From: Phocoena phocoena
Lineage: Eukaryota; Chordata; Mammalia; Artiodactyla; Phocoenidae
Assembly: GCF_963924675.1 (NCBI RefSeq)
Contig: NC_089235.1
Span: forward strand, 62,306,220 to 62,370,219
DNA length: 64,000 nucleotides
Direction: 5' to 3'
A model generated the notes under the pieces. It did not search any database. It was not told the origin of the DNA and saw only the letters and a list, made by a program, of their open reading frames with translations. Position 1 is the stretch's first letter; the number at the start of each line of letters is the position of its first letter. A program made the position numbers and the translations under genes. Positions 56,901 to 64,000 of this stretch are shown here, in pieces.

Positions 56901-59877
56901 GTCCGTTTCTTCCAGGTTGTCCATATTATTGACATATAGTTGCTTGTAGTAATCTCTCATGGTCCTTTGTATTTCTGCAGTGTTACTTGTTACTTCTCCT
57001 TTTTCATTTCTAATTCTATTGGTTTGAGTCTTCTCCCTTTTTTCTTGATGAATCTGGCTACGGTTTATCAATTTTGTTTATCTTCTCAAAGAGCCAGCTT
57101 TTAGTTTTATTGATCTTTGCTCTCATTTCCTTCATTTCTTTTTCATTTATTTCTGATCTGATCTTTATGATTTCTTTCCTTCTTCTCATTTTGAGGGTTT
57201 TTGTTCTTCTTTCTATAATTCCTTTAGGTATAAGGTTAGGTTGTTTATTTGAGATGTTTCTTGTTACTTGAGGTAGGATTGTATTGCTATAAACTTCCCT
57301 CTTAGAACTGCTTTTGCTGCATGCCATAGGTTTTGGGTAGTCATGTTTTCATTATCATTTGTCTCTAGGTATTTTTTGATTTATTCTTTGATTTCTTCAG
57401 TGGTCTCTTGGTTATTCAGTAGTGTATTGTTTAGTCTCCAGTGTTTCTGTTTTTTACAGATTTTTCCCTGTAATTGATATCTAATCTCATAGCGCTGTGG
57501 TCAGAAAAGGTACTTGATATGATTTCAATTTTCTTAAATTTACCAAGGCTTGATTTGTGGCCCAAGATATGATCTATCCTGGAGAATGTTCCATGAGCAC
57601 TTGGGAAGAAATTGTATTCTGTTGTTTTTGAGTAGAATGACCTATAAATATCAATTAAGTCCATCTTGTTTAATATATCATTTAAAGCTTGTGTTTCCTT
57701 ATTTATTTTCAATTTGGATAATCAGTCCATTGGTGAAAGTGGGGTGTTAATGTCCCCTACTATGATTGTGTTCTGTTAGTCTCCCCTTTTATGGCTGTTA
57801 GCATTTGCCTTATGTATTGAGTTGCTCCTGTGTTGGGTGTGTAAATATTTACAATTGTTATATCTTCTTCTTGGATTGATCCGTTGATCATTATTTAGTG
57901 TCCTTCTTTGTGTCTTGTAATAGTCTTTTTTTTTAAGTCTATTTTGTCTGATATAAGAATTGCTACTCCAGCTTTCTTTTGATTGCCATTTGCATGGATT
58001 ATCTTTTTCCATCCCCTCACTTTCAGTCTGTATGTGTCCCTAGGTCTGAAGTAGGTCTCTTGTAGATAGCATATATATAGGTCTTGTTTTTGTATCCATT
58101 CAGCCAGTCTGTGTCTTTTGGTTGGAGTATTTAATCCATTTACATTTAAGGTAGCTATTGATACGTATGTCCCTAATAACATTTTCTTAATTGTTTTGAG
58201 TTTGTTATTGTAGGTCTTTCCCTTCCCTTTTGTTTCCTGCCTAGAGAAGTTTCTTTAGCATTTGTTTTAAAGCTGGTTTGGTGGTTCTGAATTCTCTTAG
58301 CTTTTGCTTATGTGTAAAGGTTTTAATTTCTCCGTGTAATCTGAAAGAAATCCTTGCTGGGTAGTGTAATCTTGGTTGTAGTATTTTCCCTTTCATCACT
58401 TTAAATATTTCCTGCCACTCCCTTCTGGCTTGCAGAGTTTCTGATGAACGATCAGCTGTTAACCTTATGGGGATTCCCTTGTATGTTAATTGCTACTTTT
58501 AAGATTTATTCTTTGTATTTAAATTTTGATAGTTTGATTAATATGTGTCTTGTCGTGTTTCTCCTTGGATTTATTGACTGTTTCCCATGTTAGGGAAGTT
58601 TTCAACTATAATCTCTTCAAATATTTTCTCAGTCCCTTTTTTTTCTCTTCTTCTGGGATCCCTGTAATTCATATGTTGGTGCATTTAATGTTTTCCCAGA
58701 TCTCTGAGATTGTTCTCAATTCTTTTCATTCTTTTTTCTTAATTCTTCTCTGCAGTAGTTATTTCCACTCTTTTTCCTTCCAGATCACTTATCCCTTCTT
58801 CTGCCTCAGTTATTGTTATTGGTTCCTCTAGAAAATTTTTAGTTTCATTTATTGTGTTGTTCATCCCTGTCTGTTTGCTCTTTAGTTCTTCTAGTCCTTG
58901 CTATATGTTACTTGTATTTTCTCCATTCTATATTCAAGAATTTGGATCATCTTTACTATCATTACTCAGAATTCTTTTTCAGGTAGACTGCCTATTACGT
59001 CTTCATTTGTTTGGTCTGGTGGGTTTTTGCCTTGCTCCTTCATCTGCTGTGTATTTGTCTGTCTTCTCATTTTGCTTAACTTACTATTTTTGGGGTCTCT
59101 GTTTTGCAACTGGCAGGTTCGTATTTCCTGTTGTTTTTGGTGTCTGCTCCCAGTGGTAAGGTTGTTTCAGTGGGTTGTGTAGACTTCCTGGTGGAGGGGA
59201 CTGGTTCTTGTGTTCTGGTGAATGAGGCTGGATCTTGTCTTTCTGATGGGCAGGACCTCTTCTGGTTGTGTGTTTTAGGGTGTCTGTGAATTTATTATTA
59301 TTTTAAGCAGTCTCTCTGCTAATGGGCTGTGTTGTGTTCCTGTATTGCTAGTTGTTTGGTATAGGGTGTCCAGAACTGTTGCTTGCTGGTCATTGAATGG
59401 AGCTAGGTGTTATTAGTGTTGATATGGAGATCTCTGGGAGAGCTTTCACCATTTAATATTATGAGGGGCCGGGAGGTCTCTGCTGGACCAGTGTCCTGAA
59501 CTCAGCCCTCCCACCTCAGAGGCTCAGGTCTGACACCTGGCCAGAGCACCAAGACCCTGTCAGCCACACAGCTCAGAGGAAAAGGGAGAAAAAGAAAGAT
59601 AGAAAAAAAAAATAAAATAAAGTTATTAAAATAGAAAAACTTTATTAAAAATAAAAAAATAAAAAATAATTTATAAAAAGAGAGAAAGAATGAAGAGAGC
59701 AACCAAACCAAAAAACAAATCCACCAATGATAACAAGTGCTAAAGAGTATACTGAAAAAAAAAGAGAAAAAAGGACAGTCAGAACCCTGGGACAAATGGC
59801 AAAAGCAGAGCTATACAAAGAAAATCACAGAAAGAAGCATACACATACACACTCAGAAAAGGAGAAAAAGGAAAATG

Positions 59878-59927
<50 letters not shown>

Positions 59928-60426
59928 AAAATTAAAAAGGAAGAGAGCAACCAAATCATTAAACAAATTTACCATTGATAATAAGCTGTAAATACTAAAC
60001 TAAGATAAACATAAAACCAGAAACAAATTAGATGCAGAAAGCAAACCCCAAGTCTACAGTTGCTCCCAAAGTCCACCACCTCAATTTTTGGATGAATCAT
60101 TGTCTATTCAGGTATTCCACAGATACATGGTACATCAAGTTGACTGTGGAGATTTTATCCACTGCTCCTGAGGCTGCTGGGGGAAATTTCCCTTTCTCTT
60201 CTTTGTTCGCGCAGCTCCTGGGGTTGAGCTTTGGATTTGCCCCGCCTCTGTGTGTAGGTTGCCTGAGAGCGTCTTATACCTTTTGGGAAATCTGAGGTCT
60301 TCTGCCAGCATTCAGTAGGTGTTCTGTAGGAGTTGTTCCATGCGTAGATGTAGTTTTGATGTATTTGTGGGGAGGAAGATGATCTTCACGTCTTACCCCT
60401 CCACCATCTTGAAGGTGCCCCCCCCC
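53973..60426 (-). mobile_element. L1 retrotransposon, full-length 6.45 kb, inactive (copy 3)
   Basis: Runs from a T-rich tail (about 53973-54010) through 3' UTR, ORF2 (RT FADDM at about 56085-56099, endonuclease start at 57895-58182), ORF1 (about 58200-59000) and a long 5' UTR to about 60426, where the typical 5' end 'ctccaccatcttgaaggtgc' plus a C run is seen. The 5' UTR contains a TA microsatellite (59880-59924). Target duplication GCCTGTTTTCTA (53961-53972) and GCCCATTTTCTA (60427-60438), with two mismatches. ORF2 is broken into many frames, so no protein is made. Inserted into an older L1. Confidence 0.95.
59880..59924. repeat. TA microsatellite inside L1 5' UTR
   Basis: About 22 TA units within the A-rich 5' UTR of copy 3. 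The same site in copy 2 (about 37425-37440) is a short, imperfect run, so it has expanded here. Confidence 0.95.
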
Positions 60427-60438
60427 GCCCATTTTCTA

Positions 60439-63400
60439 ACTGGACTTTTTTGGGGGTTGTTTTTTGTGTTAGTTTTTAACTGTTGAGCTTTGAGAATTCT
60501 TTATATTTTAGGTAATAATCCTTTGTTGGATATGTGATTTGTAAATATTTTCTCTCAATCTATTGCTTTTCTTTTTATCTGTTTAACAAGGTCTTTTGTA
60601 GAACAAAAGTTTTAAGTTTTGATGAAGTCCAGTTTATCTGTTTTCCATTTTATGATTAGTGCTTTTCATGTCAAGTCTAAGAACTCTTTACCTGGTTTTA
60701 GATTCCCAAAGATTTTCCTTTTTATTTTTTTCCCAAAAGTTTTATATTTTACATTTAAATCTATGATGTGAGTTAATTTTTTATAAAGGATTTGAAGTTT
60801 AGTTTACGGTTCCAGCACTACTTGCTTAAAGGCTGTATTTCTGCCATTGAAATTACCATGCAACTTTGTTGAATATCAGTTAGAGACATTTGTGTGTGTT
60901 TATATCTTGGTTCTCTTTTCTGTTCCATTTGGTCTATGTGTCTAACCCCCTTCCAATGTCATACCATCTTGATTTACTGTAGCTATATAGTAAGTCTTAA
61001 GATTGGATAGACTGAGTTCTCCTGTTTGATTATTCTTTTTCAAAATTGTTTTGCTATTATACTTCCTTATCGTCCATGTAAGTGTTAGAATAATATTTAT
61101 ATATTTATATAATACTTATATAATATTCTATATTTAATTTATATACTAATCTAATATAAATATTAGAATAATTTTTATTCTACTACAAGTCTTATTGGAA
61201 TTTTGACAGGAATTGCATTAAATCAATTTTCAATTATCAAATATCAACTTAGGAATAATTGACATCTTTAATCTGTTGATTCTTCTAATCCATGAACATG
61301 GCAAATCCCTCCATTTGTTTAGATATTCTTTAAGTTCTCCATCAGCATTTTGTAATTTTTAGGATGCAAGTTCTATATACGTTTTGTTCTACTTACATTT
61401 AGTATTTAATTTTATTTGGGGAAATTTTAGTTGTATTTTTAATTTTGGTGTTCACATTTTCATTGCTAGCATATACAGATATAATTATATTTTTGTATGT
61501 TTACCTTGTATCTGCTGACCCTATTATTTGAAATTATTAATTATTTATAGGAGTTTTTCTCTAGATTTTTGGAGATTTTCTATGTAGAAAGTCATGTTAT
61601 TTGCAAATAGTGATAGTTTTATTTCTTTCCTTTTGATTTCTGTGGTTTTTATTTCCTTTTGTTGCCTTATTTCACTGGCTAAAACTTCTAGTATTGTGTT
61701 AACTGTGATGAGAATGAATATTGTCTTATTCGCCATCTTAGAGGGAAAGCTTCTGCTTTTCAAGTGATTGATCCATTTCCTAGAACTTGTAGAATTCATG
61801 TGTGTAGAGTGGTTTATAGTATTCCCTTATTCTTTTGATGTCTGCAGGGTCTATAGTGATAGCTCCTGTTTCCTCCAACGTATTGGTAATTTTTGTCTTC
61901 TCTTTTTAAATTTTTCTTTCAGGCTTGCTAGATGTTTGCATTTTTTTCAAAGAACTGGCTCTTGGTTTCATATAACTTCTTTATTTTTCTTCTGGTTTTT
62001 ATTTCATTGATTTCTGCTCTTTCATTTTCTTCACTTTGCTTGTTTTGGGTTTATTTTGCTTTCACTTTTCTAGATTCTTTAGATGGACTCTTAGATTATT
62101 GATTTGAGATGCTTTCTCTTTTATAGGGTAGTTACTTAAATGCTTTAAATTTCCTTCTCAGCACTGCTTTAGCAATGTCCCTAAATTTTGATATGTTGTG
62201 TTTTCATTTAATTCAATTTAAAATATTTTTTGGTCTTGACATGTCCTCTCTGACTCATTGATTATTTAGAAGTGTGTTATTCATAGTTTCCAAGTGCTTG
62301 GGCTTTTTTATGTTATCTTTCTGTTATTGGTTTCTAGTTTTATTTCATTGTCATCAGAGAACACACTCTGTATGATTTCAATTGTTTTAAATTTTCTGAG
62401 GTTTGTTTTTTGGCCCAGGATATGGTTTATCTTGGTATATGCTCTGTAGGTGCTTGAAATGGATGTGTATTCTGCTGTTGTCACATGCAGTGTTCTATAA
62501 GTTTTGACTAGATCCTGTTGGTTGATGGTCTTGTTGAGTTTTATATCCTTGCTGATTGTTTTGTTTCATTGTCTTATCAATAGTTGAGAGAGAGAGATGT
62601 TAAATATCCATCTAAAATTGTGGATTTGTCTGTTTTTTCTTTCAGTTCTATCAGTTTTTACTTTATATGTTTTGCAGCTCTTTTTTGGGTGCATATACAT
62701 TTAGAATGCTAGGATTTCTGGGTTGATTAATGATTTATCATTATGTAATGTCTTTCTCTGTCTCAGGTAATTTTCTTTGTTCTGAAGTCTACTTTATCTT
62801 ACATTAATACAGCCATTTCTACTCCCTTTTGATTAATGTTTACATAATATAATTTTAAAAATCTATTTACTTTCAACCTTCCTATATCATATTTGAAGTG
62901 GATTTCATGTAGATAGCGTATAGTTGATCACGTTTTTAAATCCACTCTGATAATTTCTTCCTTTTAACTGGTATGCTTAGGCCATTTTTATTTAATGTAA
63001 TTATTGATATGTTTGAGGTTAAACCTGCTTTTTAATTTTTATTTATTTATTTTTTTCAGTTTGTTCTCTCTGGTTTTCACATCTCTGTTTTCTTTATCTT
63101 TTTTTCCCGTGGGTTACTTAAACATTTTTAGAACTACATTTTGATTCATTTATAATGTTTTTGATGGAATCTCTTTGTTTATCTCTTTTAGCGGTTGCTC
63201 TAGTTATTATATTATATAAACATGACTTATCCCAGTCTGCTGATGTTGATATTATACCAGGTTGAGTGAAATGATGAAACCTTACCTCCCTCAAGTCCCT
63301 TTACCATATCTGTGTGTAATACAATTGTCTTAAATATTTCCTCTCCAAAAATGTTGAACCACATCAGAAACTGTTATAATTCTTCAACCACAAAACATAG

Positions 63401-64000
63401 TTTAGGAAACTTGAGAGGAGAAGTAAACTGTATTATATTTACCCATACTTTTATGCTTTCTGTCATTCTTTCTTCCCTTCTGCAGTCCCAGAAGTCCTTC
63501 TTATTGTTATTCTGTTTAAAGAATCTCCTTTAGTCCTTCTTTTGGGATAGGTCCATTGGTGAAAAATTCTTATTTAATTTTACTTTATCTGAGACTGATT
63601 TGATTTTCCCTTCATTCCTAAAAGATATTTTTTGCTAGATAGAGTTTTCATTGACAGCTTTTTTCCTTGAATATTTGGAAAATGTTATGCCACTTTCTTC
63701 TGGGCTCCATGGTTTCTGATGAGAAATCTGCTGTCATTCAAAAAGTTCCCCCTAAAAATAAGGTGTCATTTCTTTCCCATTCCTTTTACATCTTTTTCTT
63801 TGAGTTTAGTTTTAGGAAGTCTGACTACGGTATATTTTGGGGTGAGTTTCTGTTGGCCTATCTGTTTGGGTTACACTCATTTTCTTGAATCTATAGTTTG
63901 CACCTTTTGTCAAATTTGAGAATTTTTCAGGCCTTATTTCTTCAAGTACTGACTTACCACCAGATCTACTGTGATACCATCCCAGAGGGAAAGGGGAGTG
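60439..64000 (-). mobile_element. Ancient L1 (5' part), runs off the window
   Basis: Continues the interrupted old L1: ORF2 read antisense through the RT (about 61550-61800), the endonuclease (about 62200-62950) and into ORF1-side sequence toward 64000. No frame is intact. Together with 53270-53960 it makes one element longer than 4 kb. A 12-base A/T hairpin lies near 61090-61165. Confidence 0.85.

Larger units (their letters stand above)
2353..64000 (+). other. COL14A1: COL14A1 gene, 5' portion (partial locus)
   Basis: Eight exons join into one continuous frame that matches the N-terminus of collagen XIV as I know the family: signal peptide, FN3 domain, charged linker, VWA domain. Collagen XIV is a secreted FACIT collagen that associates with fibrillar collagen I in tendon, skin and other dense connective tissue. 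Visible exon sizes are 126 (88 coding), 117, 144, 90, 156, 120, 165 and 162 bases. Introns measure about 9.8, 5.1, 4.2, 25.1, 0.9, 1.5 and 2.7 kb, and the last exceeds 11 kb. All introns are phase 1, as is usual for genes built from shuffled extracellular modules. The gene is cut by the window end. No promoter or 5' non-coding exon was recognised in 1-2352, so those bases may be intron 1. Confidence 0.95.

Noticed and set aside
61080..61165. A/T-rich inverted repeat as a structured element
   Set aside because: Only about 12-base imperfect arms in A/T-only sequence, expected by chance in such composition.
52806..64000. The next COL14A1 exon (FN3 domain 2)
   Set aside because: Searched by frame and expected FN3 motifs; nothing found. 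The interval is almost fully occupied by L1 sequence, so the exon must lie beyond the window.

Overview
The window is mammalian nuclear DNA. It is AT-rich and intron-dominated, with eight short coding exons bounded by canonical GT/AG splice sites and dense interspersed repeats. The lineage is best read from the SINEs. Several copies of the tRNA-Glu-derived CHR family (including the CHR-2 type) and recent cetartiodactyl L1 elements point to a whale or dolphin, with hippopotamus as the less likely alternative. I could not identify the species.

The only protein-coding gene recognised is the 5' part of COL14A1 (collagen type XIV alpha-1 chain, undulin; a FACIT collagen), on the plus strand. The first coding exon is at 2353-2478, with ATG at 2391. 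Seven further exons follow at 12265-12381, 17494-17637, 21869-21958, 47087-47242, 48163-48282, 49823-49987 and 52644-52805. Every intron is phase 1, and the eight exons join into one open frame of 347 codons plus one base. It encodes a signal peptide, the first fibronectin type III domain, a charged linker and the whole first von Willebrand A domain. The remaining FN3 domains, the second VWA domain, the thrombospondin-N-like domain and the collagenous domains lie beyond position 64000. I did not identify the non-coding first exon or promoter.

The introns are retroelement deposits. Intron after the signal-peptide exon: a 3-kb 5'-truncated L1 (plus), CHR SINEs and a hAT relic. Next intron: a mosaic of L1 pieces in both orientations (12683-17250). 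The 25-kb intron before the VWA domain: an old L1, a 6.4-kb L1 (minus, 31425-37859) with signs of 3' transduction, a MIR holding a 112-bp hairpin beside a long polypyrimidine tract, an MLT1 LTR and more SINEs. Last intron: a 6.45-kb full-length but inactivated L1 (minus, 53973-60426) inside an ancient L1 that runs to the window end.

No CRISPR array, operon, prokaryotic defence system or new multi-gene system is present. The most notable observations are structural: (1) a roughly 857-bp, almost identical tract shared by two otherwise diverged, inverted L1s 50 kb apart, suggesting gene conversion; (2) the near-perfect hairpin inside a MIR, suggesting a template-switch event; (3) the probable L1 3' transduction; (4) the L1 mosaic with a CHR-2 SINE at a junction; (5) a NAGNAG acceptor at the first VWA exon.
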